DNA from: Acridotheres tristis
Taxonomy: Eukaryota; Chordata; Aves; Passeriformes; Sturnidae
DNA: 64,000 nucleotides
Reading direction: 5' to 3'
Assembly (NCBI GenBank): GCA_037013685.1
Contig: CM072909.1
Location: 1,116,001-1,180,000, forward strand
Part shown: in pieces, positions 56,701 to 64,000 of the stretch
How positions within the stretch are numbered: the stretch's first letter is position 1
How the letters are laid out: the number at the start of each line of letters is the position of its first letter
Program-made: the position numbers and the translations under genes
The notes under the pieces: generated by a model
What the model was told of the DNA's origin: nothing
The model's input: only the letters and a program-made list of their open reading frames with translations
The model's database searches: none

Positions 56701-58867
56701 GATCCCCTCTCCGTGCTCCCCATCCTGCAAGCCTTGGCAGCGTTCTGGGAATGCAGCAGGGGGGAACTGAGCTGCTCACCAGGCAGGGGAAGCTGCACCA
56801 GCAGCCCGTCCACGGCCGCATCGCTGTTGAGTTTGCCCAGGAGCTCCAGCAGCTCCTCCTCGCTGATGGAGGCCGGCCTGAGGATGGTCTCGCTGCTGAT
56901 CCCTGCAACCGCCACAGCCACGGCGTCAGGCAGCCACAAAAGGCCGATCCTGCCACGGTTTGTGCATTTCAACCGCCCCGGTTCGCTGCCTGCCTGAACG
57001 GGGGAGGAGCACGCCGAGCATGGAAGGCTTTATGCAGCTTGCAGGCTGGAAACACCTTCACAAGTCTGGGGGTTTGTTGTGGAGGATGATTACGAGGGGC
57101 TGCAGCAAGGGGTGTTTGGGACCCTCCCAAAATAAGGAGAAGCCCAAGCAAAGGCTGCTCCCAAAACAATAAAACCACAGAGCCTGAGAGGCCTCTGGAC
57201 ACGGTAAAAAAGGGATGTTTACCTAAGAATGGCAGCTCCAAAAGCGGCTGCAGCTGTTCAGGACCCGGGTTAAATGACACCATTGACTGCCCCTGACCCT
57301 AAGCAGGGCCTTGGATTGCAGGATGGGAAGGAGTCAGAGAGCAGAGAGGGAAAAGGAGTCCAAAAATCCCCTCCTGTGCTTTTTATGGCTCTGGGAGAAC
57401 TGAAAAACACCAATCACAGAGCTGGAGTTGACCTGAAGGATCCAACGGATCTCCTTTAAACACACCCCAGTACAAGTGGGCAGCCACAAGAACCCAAATT
57501 CGGGGTGAAGCTAAAAAGCCAACAGGTGGGTACATCCCAAAAAGCTTCCAGCATCGAGGATTCCCAACCACACCACGCGTTTTTGGTCAGGAAAGCTCTC
57601 ACTCACCCACATCAGCCGCTGCTTTGGTTTTGTTGAGGACGTAGGAGCGGCTGGCAGGGTTCTCCCCCACCAGCACCACGCTCAGGTGGGGCCTCCTGTT
57701 GCCCGCAGCCACCCACTGCTCCACCTCGTGCCGCGCTTCCTGCCGGATCTGCCGGGCCAGCTTCCTCCCCGAGATCACCACGGCATCCCCCCTGCAGCAG
57801 CACAGCGTCACCACAGCCCCGGGCACCATGGAGCAGCAAAACCAGGGGGGAGAGGCTCCAGCCCTCCTGCTTCGGCAGGGCCTTTGGCAGCAACACGTTT
57901 TAGGCTCGGTTCCAGCATCAAAGCCGGGACCAAAGGAGGCAGAATCACAAGAGCCCCAGCTGGAAGGGACCCACCAGGATCACGGATCCAAATCCTGCCA
58001 CAACACCCCAAAATCCCTCCCTGTGCATCCCTGGCAGTGTTGTCCAAACATTCCCTGAACGCTGGCAACCTCAGGGCTGTGCTCATTCCCTGGGGACTGC
58101 TCCAAAACTCACCGGCATCTTCCCCAAGAATGGAGACCGGGCTGGCCTGGGCTCCCAGGGAGAGGGAGAAGCACCAGAGGCTCTCGGGGGCAAAGAGCGA
58201 GCTCAGAACACGGCTTGGAGCAGGGTGGGATGCTCGGGGGTCTCTGTCCCTGTCACACCAGGGAATGCTCGGGGGGTGGTCTCTGTCCTTCTAATTCTGG
58301 GGGATCATCGGAAGTGTCTCCATCCGCCTGTCCCGGGGCAGTCCTGCTGTGGGCCGGTCTTTGTCCCTCTCACCCCAGAGCCGGAGGAGCCCCACATTCT
58401 GGAGGATGATCGGGGGTCTCTGTCCTTCTCACCCCGGTGATGATCGGGGCTGTTTCCATCCATCTCACGCCAGGGCAGCCCCGCTGTGGGGCCGCTCCCG
58501 CTCCCTCCCCACCCGTTCCCACCAGCAGCCCCACACACCCACGCAAGGCGGCCGCGGGATTTCATCAGCCTGCAGCGCCCGGCGCGGCCGCTGGAGGCCC
58601 GCCCGCTCAGCGCCGAACCGCAGGGGCCAATGGGGCCGCGACCCCGGCCCGGGGGGCGCCCGAACCGGGCTGGGCCTGGCCCTGCACAGCCCTCAGCGAG
58701 CGAGCGGCCGGAGCGGGCCGGCCGCTGCTCCCACCTGCCCCCCCAGCCATCCCCGCACCCCCCCGCTGTCCCGGGCCGTACCGGGCGGCGCTGAGCTGCA
58801 GGCGGCGGGCGCGGGGCTCCAGCGCGGCGCGGCTGAGGGCGCGGAGGGGCCGCAGCGCCGAGGCCAT
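50648..58867 (-). CDS. MTHFD2: mitochondrial methylenetetrahydrofolate dehydrogenase/cyclohydrolase, whole coding span
   Basis: NAD-dependent 5,10-methylene-THF dehydrogenase and methenyl-THF cyclohydrolase of the mitochondrial one-carbon pathway. Eight exons with consistent phases give 337 residues (human 350). The N-terminus [20 protein letters not shown] is Arg/Ala-rich with a single acidic residue, as in a matrix-targeting peptide. Core motifs: [15 protein letters not shown] with the catalytic Tyr79/Lys83 pair (Y84/K88 in human), [35 protein letters not shown], the Rossmann stretch [41 protein letters not shown] and [17 protein letters not shown]. The C-tail after AAKQLLK is shorter than in human. 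It converges with SLC4A5, as in mammals. Confidence 0.98.
50935..51350. repeat. AAAAAGCCAGGCCTAAAAGCAC minisatellite, MTHFD2 intron 7
   Basis: About 17 copies of a 22-28-bp unit between exons 8 and 7. Confidence 0.9.
51539..51664 (-). CDS. MTHFD2: MTHFD2 exon 7
   Basis: Residues 250-291: [42 protein letters not shown]. Acceptor GTGTTTTCCAG, donor GTGAGG, phase 1 to phase 1. A minisatellite abuts its acceptor (51665-51835). Confidence 0.98.
51665..51835. repeat. 43-bp minisatellite abutting MTHFD2 exon 7 acceptor
   Basis: Four copies of GGAAAACACGGCCACGGCTC, AGGGAGGCTCGGCCTCCACA. The first begins inside the exon 7 acceptor, so part of the acceptor's pyrimidine tract (minus-strand GTGTTTTCC) is in every copy. 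Confidence 0.9.
51838..52335. repeat. ~120-bp minisatellite, MTHFD2 intron 6
   Basis: Four copies of GATCCCAATGTTCCCAGGAT, GTTCCAACCCACC, TTTTTTCCAACCTAAACCAT and CCTAAGAAATGCAAATCTGC words. Confidence 0.92.
52415..52560 (+). mobile_element. CR1 3' end fragment
   Basis: Contains CCATCCCTGGAAGTGTCCAA, GGCCAGGCTGG, GGGTTGGAACAGGATAACCT, TTAAGGTCCTTGCAGCCCAA and ATTCCATGATTTT. Confidence 0.85.
52980..53260 (+). mobile_element. CR1-derived fragment
   Basis: Contains GGGTTTTGGGAAAGGTTCTG, GAGGGTGCTGGGCACTGTCC, repeated TTTGGGGTGTCTGTGCAGGG and GCTGGATCCATGATCCTGAT. Same family piece as 40085-40470. Confidence 0.75.
53481..53573 (-). CDS. MTHFD2: MTHFD2 exon 6
   Basis: Residues 219-249: [31 protein letters not shown]. 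Acceptor CCCCGCAG, donor GTCGGG (weak), phase 1 to phase 1. Confidence 0.97.
53645..54165 (+). mobile_element. probable solo LTR (old endogenous retroviral element)
   Basis: A 520-bp AT-rich block unlike its surroundings, non-repetitive, with two AATAAA-type signals (AAATAAACAGAGG near 54050, CTAAATAAACATACC near 54116) followed by a T-rich, GT-containing end (TTAGTTTGAGAGTCTTTGTCC), as in R-U5 of a long terminal repeat. No gag, pol or env is attached. Orientation is inferred from the poly(A) signals. Ends and target-site duplication are not certain. Confidence 0.5.
54190..54660 (+). mobile_element. CR1 3' part
   Basis: Contains 'aggagaggtttaggttggat', ATCAGGAAAAAAAATCCATC, GAAAGGTTGTAAAATACTGG, 'ggcctggaagggttcacacc' and a final TTTTCCAACCTGAACAACCC then TGGGATTCTA. 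This is the untranslated 3' part of CR1, sense. Confidence 0.88.
54700..54815. repeat. 54-bp tandem duplication beside MTHFD2 exon 5
   Basis: Two copies of CAGGAGGCCAAAGAGGAGAG, TGGGGAGGGTCC, ending about 10 bp from the exon 5 donor. Confidence 0.85.
54826..54933 (-). CDS. MTHFD2: MTHFD2 exon 5
   Basis: Residues 183-218: [36 protein letters not shown]. Rossmann dinucleotide-binding loop ([11 protein letters not shown]). Acceptor CCCTGCAG, donor GTAGGA, phase 1 to phase 1. Confidence 0.98.
55000..55310 (-). mobile_element. CR1-derived fragment (antisense)
   Basis: Reverse complement of the 52980-53260 element, with three copies of CAGACACCCCAAATTCCCAC and CAGTGCCCAGCACCCTCTGG. Confidence 0.75.
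55360..55620. repeat. ~55-bp minisatellite abutting MTHFD2 exon 4 donor
   Basis: Minus-strand reading: the donor-proximal sequence GTGAGAGCAAATCCTGCAG returns four more times with spacer TTTGGCTGATTCCTGGGAAT. Only the first copy (near 55569) keeps a good AG|GTGAGAGC donor; others drift to GAGTGAGAGC, GGGTGAAAGG and GGTTGAGAGC. Confidence 0.9.
55619..55771 (-). CDS. MTHFD2: MTHFD2 exon 4
   Basis: Residues 132-182: [51 protein letters not shown]. Acceptor CTCTGCAG, donor GTGAGA. The donor-proximal intron is repeated downstream (see 55400-55618). Confidence 0.98.
55850..56475. repeat. ~33-bp minisatellite, MTHFD2 intron 3
   Basis: About 18 copies of GAGCTCTGACCCCAAACTGG, AATTGTGACC. Same family as the 62.0-64.0 kb array. 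Confidence 0.9.
56780..56902 (-). CDS. MTHFD2: MTHFD2 exon 3
   Basis: Residues 91-131: [41 protein letters not shown]. Holds the substrate-site VQLPLP motif. Acceptor GCGGTTGCAG, donor GTGAGC, phase 1 to phase 1. Confidence 0.98.
56910..57600. other. MTHFD2: MTHFD2 intron 2
   Basis: Ordinary non-repetitive intron; no additional exon or element was recognised. Confidence 0.6.
57607..57791 (-). CDS. MTHFD2: MTHFD2 exon 2
   Basis: Residues 29-90: [60 protein letters not shown]. Carries catalytic Tyr79 and Lys83. Acceptor TGCTGCTGCAG, donor GTGAGT, ends in phase 1. Confidence 0.98.
57940..58115 (-). mobile_element. CR1 3' end (antisense), MTHFD2 intron 1
   Basis: Starts with CAGAATCACAAGAGCCCCAGCTGGAAGGGA-type 3'-end words and continues with 'gtgttgtccaaacattccct' and 'ggcaacctcagggctgtgct'. 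Confidence 0.75.
58210..58470. repeat. degenerate GATGATCGGGG-CTCTGTCCCTCTCACCCC array
   Basis: Five or six loose copies in MTHFD2 intron 1, with GGGGTCTCTGTCCCTGTCAC and GGATGATCGGGGGTCTC words. Confidence 0.65.
58559..58567 (-). promoter_or_regulatory. MTHFD2: candidate ATF4/CARE element in MTHFD2 intron 1
   Basis: The gene-strand nonamer TGATGAAAT fits the C/EBP-ATF response element pattern TGATGXAAX. It lies about 0.2 kb into intron 1 within the CpG-rich promoter region. MTHFD2 is a known ATF4 target in mammals, so the site is plausible, but a nonamer match alone is weak. Confidence 0.4.
58782..58867 (-). CDS. MTHFD2: MTHFD2 exon 1 (coding part)
   Basis: Residues 1-28, the mitochondrial targeting sequence ([16 protein letters not shown]...RRLQLSAAR). 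The ATG is the first in the GC-rich leader. Donor GTACGG, ends in phase 2. Confidence 0.95.
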
Positions 58868-58980
58868 GACGGGACTGCGCCTCAGCAGCGGCGCAAACAG
58901 CGCTGAGGGCAGCACCGCTGCCGCCCTTCATAGAGCGCGGGAAGCCCCGCCCCTCGCCCACGGCAACCAATGGGGCTCAG
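58868..58980 (-). promoter_or_regulatory. MTHFD2: MTHFD2 promoter
   Basis: Just upstream of the ATG the gene strand has a GC box (GGGGCGGGG, 58953-58945) and an inverted CCAAT box (ATTGG, 58971-58967), with no TATA. The CpG-rich zone extends from about 58470 through exon 1. This is typical of a housekeeping CpG-island promoter. Confidence 0.7.
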
Positions 58981-59169
58981 CCCCAAAAATGATGGATTCG
59001 CGTTTGCACCTGAATCCAAGCCCGGCTGCGGAAGAGCCGCTGGGGCTGAGCTGAAATCCGCAACTCTCACCTGGGAGCCACCGCCGCAGCTCCAAACGGC
59101 ACGAAAAATAACAGAAACACCATGAGGTTGTTTATTCGCTGTGATTGGTGACACCTCCGCAGCTCCCAC

Positions 59170-59455
59170 TACGGGCACGGCGTGGGTGGCTGAGAGGCTG
59201 GACACGACCCCAGAGGTGTCCTGGGCTGAGCCCCAGCCTGAGCAGAAGCTCCGGGGGGATTCTGCCCCTGGGCCCCACTTAACTGAGACAGCACCCGGAG
59301 GATGTGGAGCTGCTGGGGCCACTCCGGAGCAGCGCTGGGAGAGCTGGGAATGTTCACCTAGGGAAGGGAAGGGAAACATCCAGGGAGAGCTCCGAGCCCC
59401 TTGCAGGGCCTGAAGGGGCCCCAGGAGAGCTGGGGAGGGACTGGGAGCACCAGGA
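59170..59455 (+). mobile_element. CR1 fragment
   Basis: Contains GGCTGAGAGGCTGGACACGA, GTCCTGGGCTGAGCCCCAGC, 'gggagagctgggaatgttca' and 'ggccccaggagagctgggga'. It sits between the two divergent promoters. Confidence 0.88.
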
Positions 59456-59559
59456 GCTGCTCCCAAAATGGCGGCGTGACCCCTGCCCCTCCCCCACCCC
59501 GCCCTCACACCTGCCGCCCACACCCCAGGCCCGAGCCACGCCCCTTTTGGAACCCTCCT

Positions 59560-59740
59560 CTCGACCAATCAGATCGCTCGGTCACGGCCTGGCCACGCCT
59601 CCTCTCTGTGTCCTCACAATGCGGAACGCTGCTTGCTCCGCCCACAACCTTGGTTCTCGACTCCCATTGGCTGTTGCCATGGCGGGTGGGGCTTGGTCTG
59701 GCTATATAAAGAGGGCTGGTGGGCCCCTTTGGATCAGTTC
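59560..59740 (+). promoter_or_regulatory. TATA + Inr core promoter with two CCAAT boxes
   Basis: CCAAT at 59565-59569 and inverted CCAAT (ATTGG) at 59666-59670, then TATATAAA at 59703-59710 and an initiator-like TCAGTTC at 59734-59740 whose A (59736) is 33 bp from the TATA start. Spacing is textbook for a strong focused promoter reading + away from MTHFD2. Confidence 0.65.
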
Positions 59741-60177
59741 GGGATCGGGAGCAGCAGCGGCAGGAGGAGGAGGAAGAGGAGACCCCGGCGAGGGACCCCG
59801 AGGAGCGCACCGGGAGGACACCCAAGGGGCGGGCGGAGATCCGCATCGTCTACCGGGCAACGATGGGCGCGGAGACCCCACCGATGGCTCCGCTCCACGG
59901 AGACCACCCCACCCATCACCAAGGTGAGCACAGACACCACCCGGCCCCTCCCAGCAATGGGAAGGGCGCGGTGATGTCCTGATCTCTCTTCCCATCTCCA
60001 CACAGGATGAGGATGAACACGACGGCGACACCCCGGTACTCCCCTTGGATTGAGGAGGGCAGACGGACAGCGGGGCGAGCATCCGCCTGGGGGCCACGAT
60101 GACGGAGGCTGGACACGGCCCGGAGCGTCCCCCGCGTGGGCTACGGATGGCGGACACGGACAGAGCTTCCCCCCGGG

Positions 60178-61353
60178 GCGAGGACGACGGAGACACCGCA
60201 CCCAGAACCCCCCGGAGCCCCCCCGGAATGAGGAGGCGCCCCGGCCTGCCAAAGCTGAGGTGGACGGGGACCACCCGGGTCACCCCCCGACCTCTCATCC
60301 CCACACAGGACCAGGATGGAGACGATCCCGCCCCCATAGCGGAGGAGCGGCAACGACGGGCGCGGAGACCCCACCAGAGACTGCTCCGCTCCACGGAGAC
60401 CACCCCACCCATCACCCAGGTGAGCACAGACACCACCCGGCCCCTCCCGGCAATAGGAAGGGCGCGGTGATGTCCTGACCGCCCCCTCCCATCCCCACAC
60501 AGGATGAGGATGGACACGACGGAGACACCCCGGGCCGTGGTGCTCCCCTCGGAACAAGGAGGGCGGACACCGGGGCGAGGACGAAGGACAACGACAGAGA
60601 CGCCGCGCCCCCGGTTCCCCCCGGTTCTTCCCCTGGGTAAGGTGGACGGACACCGGCCGGAGCATCCAGCCTGGACAATGACGGCGGACGCCGACACAGC
60701 ATCCCCCCGAGGAGAGGAGCGTGGACACTGGTGGGGCGGCCTGACACCGGGGCGAGGATCCTCCCGAGGGAGGCGACGACGACACCGACAGAGCTTCCCC
60801 TCGAGGGGGACGACACCGGAGACACCGGAGTGAGGAGGACGGACACCGATGGACCATCCCTCTGGGGGCGCGGATGGCAGACACCCCTGGAGCATCCCCC
60901 GCGTGGGCTACGGATGGCGGACACCGGGGCGAGGATGGCGGATACTCTTTGGAGCATCTGCCGGGTGATCTACGGCCGACGGACACCGACAGAGCTGCCC
61001 CGGGGGCCAGCAACGATGGAGACACCGCGCCCCCCCTTCCCCCCGGTTGTTCCCCCGGGCGAGGCGGACAGACACCGGCCAGAGCATCCCCCTGGGGCGA
61101 GGACGACGGAGACACCGCACCCAGAACCCCCCGGAGCCCCCCCGGAATGAGGAGGCGCCCCGGCCTGCCAAATCTGAGGTGGACGGGGACCACCCGGGTC
61201 ACCCCCCGACCTCTCATCCCCACACAGGACCAGGATGGAGACGATCCCGCCCCCATAGCGGAGGAGCGGCAACGACGGGCGCGGAGACCCCACCAGAGAC
61301 TGCTCCGCTCCACGGAGACCACCCCACCCATCACCCAGGTGAGCACAGACACC
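60178..61353. repeat. ~918-bp tandem segmental duplication
   Basis: 60178-60435 and 61096-61353 are nearly identical (about 257 bp), including a donor and an acceptor. Between them are degenerate ~35-bp units such as GAGCATCCCCCGCGTGGGCT, ACGGATGGCGGACAC (60124 and 60892). Very GC-rich; long antisense ORFs arise from the low stop-codon density. Confidence 0.85.
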
Positions 61354-61583
61354 AGCCGGCCCCTCCCCGCAATGGCAAGGGGGTGGACATGGCCTCACCC
61401 CCTCCCATCCCCACGCAGGATGGGGATGGACACGACGGAGACACCCCGCTCCTGCCAAGGGCTGAGGACGGCGGGCACCCCCAGAGCATCCCCGGGGCCA
61501 GGACGGCGGGGACACCGCCCCCAGCGCCCCCCGGGGCTCCCCCACAATGAGCAGGCGCCCCGGCCTGCCAAACGTAAGGACAA

Positions 61584-61589
61584 AATAAA
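61584..61589 (+). terminator. candidate poly(A) signal of the unrecognised unit
   Basis: AATAAA in GACAAAATAAAATGGGC, with a GTGCTGTGCCTG element about 20-30 nt downstream. Confidence 0.5.
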
Positions 61590-61609
61590 ATGGGCAACAA
61601 TCACATCCA

Positions 61610-62000
61610 GTGCTGTGCCTGATCTTTGCTTTCCCAACGAGTCCCTCGCCACCCAAACCAACCACAAAGCCCCCGCCTGCCCCCTGGCACAGGAGGATGG
61701 AGACCCCCGGCCCTCAGGCCGGCTGGGGAGCACGGATGGCCCGGGCTTGTGTCCATCCTCCTCCTCCTCCCTGGGCACTCCTGGGGCTCTTCAGTCCTCT
61801 CCTGGCAGGCAATGAGCGGGGCTGGGGGGGTCTGTGGCTGTGTCATGCCTGGGGATGCTCGGGGCGCTCACCCCAAGGGAGAGGGACAGAGACCCCCTGG
61901 CCCTACAAGCATTTCCCAGGCCTGGGGGGATGGAGACCCCTCGAGCATCCCTGTGGCCCTGGCCCACATCAAACTGGCACCAGTCAAACTGGAAGCTGGA
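61610..62000. other. intergenic stretch
   Basis: No gene, RNA or recognisable repeat except GGGGATG / GGAGACCCC words. Confidence 0.5.
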
Positions 62001-64000
62001 ATTATGATCCCAAGGCCTGAGTTCTGACCCCCAGCATTGATCTGAAATTGTGACCCCAAATGGGAGCTGTAACCCCAAACTGCAGCTCTGACCCAAAAAC
62101 TTAAATTGGAATTTTGTCCCTGAGCCCTGAGTTGTGACCCTGAGTCTAGAGATGAAAATCTAACACCAAACTGGAATTGTGACCTCAGACTGGAATTCTG
62201 ACCTCCAGGATTGAGCTGCAATTGTGATTCCAAACTGGAATTGTGACCTCAGACTGGAATTGTATCCTCAAGCCTTGAAATGCAATTGTGATTCCAAACT
62301 GAAATTGTGACCACAGACTGGAATTGTGACCTCAAGACTTGAACGTCAGTTGTGATTCCAAACTGGAATTGTGACCTGGGACTGTAATTGTGACCTCAGG
62401 CCTTGAACAGCAATAGGGATTCCAAAGTGGAATTGTGACCTCAGACTTGAATTGTGACCTCAAGCCTTGAGCTGCAATACTGATTGCAAACTGGAGTTGT
62501 GATTAGAAACTGGAAATGTGACCTTGACCCTTGAGCTGCAATTGTGATTACATACTGTAATTGTGAACTATGACTGGAATTGTTACCTCAATCCATGAAC
62601 TGGAATTGTGATTCCTAATTGGAATTATGATTGCGTACTGGAATTGTGAATCCTAACTGGAAGTTTGACCTCAAACTAAAATTGTGATTCCGAACTGGAA
62701 TTGTGACCTTGGACTGGAATTGTGACCTCAAGCCTTTAAATGCAGTTGTGATACCAAACTGGAATTGTGACCTCGGACTGGAATTATGACCTCAAGCCTT
62801 AAACTGCGATTGTGATTCCAAAGTGGAATTGTGATGTCAGACTGGAATTGTGACCTCAAACCCTGAACTGCAATTGTGATCCAAGCTGGAATTGTGACCT
62901 CAAGCCTTGAACTGCAATGATGATTCTACACTGGAAATGTGACCTCAGACTGCAATTATGACCTCAAGACTTGAATGAGAGATATTATTCCAAATTCGAA
63001 TTGTGACCTCGGACTCGAATGGTAACCTGAAGCCTTGAACTGCAATTTTGATTCCAAACAGGAATTGTCGCCTCAGATTGGAATTGGGGCCTCAAGACTT
63101 GAATGGCAGTTGTGATTTGAAACTGGAATTGTGACCTCGGACTAGAATTGTGACCTCAAGACTTGGACTGCAGTTGTGATATCAAACTGGAATTTTGACC
63201 TCGGACTGGAATTGACACCTAAAGCCTTGAACGACAGTTGTTATGCCAAACTCTAATTGTGACGACAGACTGGAATTCTGACCTCAAGCCTTGAAGTGCA
63301 ATTTTGATTCCGAACTGCAATTGTAATTCCACATTGGAATTTGACCTCAGACTGGAATTGTAACCTCAAGGCTTGAAGTGCAATTGTGATTTCAAACTGG
63401 AATTTAAACCTCGGACTGGAATCATGACCTCAAGCCTTCAACTGCAATTTTAATGACAAACTGGAATTGTGACCTCAGACTGGAATTGGGTCCTCAAGCC
63501 TTGAATGCCTTTTGTGATTCGAAACTGGAATTGTGACCTAGGATTGGAATGGTGACCTCAAGCCTTCAACTGCAATTTTAATGACAAACTGGAATTGTGA
63601 CATCGGACTATAATTTTTGTCTTGAAGCCTTGAACTGCAGCTTTGATTCCAAACTGGAATTGTGACCTAGGACTGTAATTTTATCCTGAAGCCTTTAACG
63701 ACAATTGTGATTCCAAACTGGAAGTGTGAACTCGGACTGGATTTGTGACCTGAAGACTTGAACGGCAGTTTTGATTCCAAACTGGAATTTTTATCTTGGA
63801 CTGGAATTCTGACCTCGGATTGGAATAGTGACCTTAAGCCTTGAACGGCAGATGTGATTCTAAATGGGAATTGTGAACTCAGACTGGAATTGTGACCTCG
63901 GATTTTAATTTTGTCCTGAAGCCGTGAACGGCAGTTTTGATTCCAAACTGGAATTGCGTCCTAGGACTGGAATTGTGACCTCAAGCCTTGAACTGCAGTT
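62000..64000. repeat. ~64-bp minisatellite (AACTGGAATTGTGACCTC)n
   Basis: About 30 copies up to the window edge, with TTGAACTGCAATTGTGATTC, CAAACTGGAATTGTGACCTC, GGACTGGAATTGTGACCTCA. The half-unit AACTGGAATTGTGACC is the 33-bp unit of MTHFD2 intron 3 (55850-56475). Confidence 0.95.

Larger units (their letters stand above)
59736..61605 (+). other. unrecognised transcription unit with tandem exon-like duplications
   Basis: From the Inr to a poly(A) signal AATAAA (61584-61589) followed by a GT-containing tract. Possible exon 1 ends at CACCAAG|GTGAGC (59923); an acceptor ACACAG lies at 60005. The same donor/acceptor pair recurs around 60418/60501 and 61337/61417 with nearly the same flanks (STETTPPITQ before, DEDGHDGDTP after, in one frame). 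That frame is open and Arg-rich upstream (GRRRRKRRPRRG) but has no ATG after the start site; another frame gives a 21-residue ORF from ATG 59862. Coding capacity is unclear and it may be an lncRNA. No known family. Confidence 0.4.

Noticed and set aside
59702..61352. Antisense ORFs of about 400 codons (59702-60895 and 60141-61352, - strand)
   Set aside because: GC-rich repeats with few stop codons on the opposite strand; low-complexity Pro/Ser/Arg/Val translation, repeated internally, no family resemblance.

Overview
The window is vertebrate nuclear DNA, almost certainly from a bird and probably a neoavian or passerine. It carries many CR1 LINE fragments, has short GC-rich genes with compact exons, and has introns filled with minisatellites of the GGGAATTCC / TTTTGGGG type that crowd avian microchromosomes. 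The species cannot be read from the sequence. There is no bacterial or viral gene content apart from one probable old LTR.

Two protein-coding genes are clear and converge tail to tail, as I recall for human 2p13. (1) SLC4A5 (electrogenic Na+/HCO3- cotransporter NBCe2) is on the + strand, about 10.06-49.06 kb. I could place 27 coding exons with consistent phases. They give a 1133-residue long form or a 1094-residue short form. Residues 1-~100 are the basic N-terminal appendage, ~100-415 the cytosolic domain, ~460-1015 the 14-helix transport domain, and the rest the C-tail. (2) MTHFD2 (mitochondrial methylene-THF dehydrogenase/cyclohydrolase) is on the - strand, 58867 down to ~49545. It has eight exons and 337 residues, with a GC-box/CCAAT promoter.

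Layout: 1-10 kb is gene-poor, with minisatellites, a CR1 piece and one unexplained exon-like ORF at 3.2 kb. 10-46 kb is SLC4A5 and 46-49 kb its 3'UTR. 49.5-59 kb is MTHFD2. 59.5-61.6 kb is a TATA+Inr-driven, poly(A)-terminated, internally duplicated transcription unit that I do not recognise. 62-64 kb is a long array of a ~64-bp minisatellite related to one inside MTHFD2 intron 3.

Most interesting points: (a) SLC4A5 contains two adjacent 114-nt versions of the TM7 exon (17a and 17b), separated by ~0.85 kb of polypyrimidine, which looks like a mutually exclusive pair. (b) Skipping an 82-nt cassette exon switches the C-terminus from ...STWSFAF to a PDZ-type ...SETTL end. (c) Several introns hold minisatellites whose repeat unit is a copy of the neighbouring exon edge with its splice site: exon 1 donor, exon 2 acceptor, exon 5 acceptor, and exon 22 on both sides. 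One exon 5 copy offers a stop-free, in-frame acceptor 150 nt upstream. (d) The novel promoter/transcription unit lies divergent from MTHFD2.
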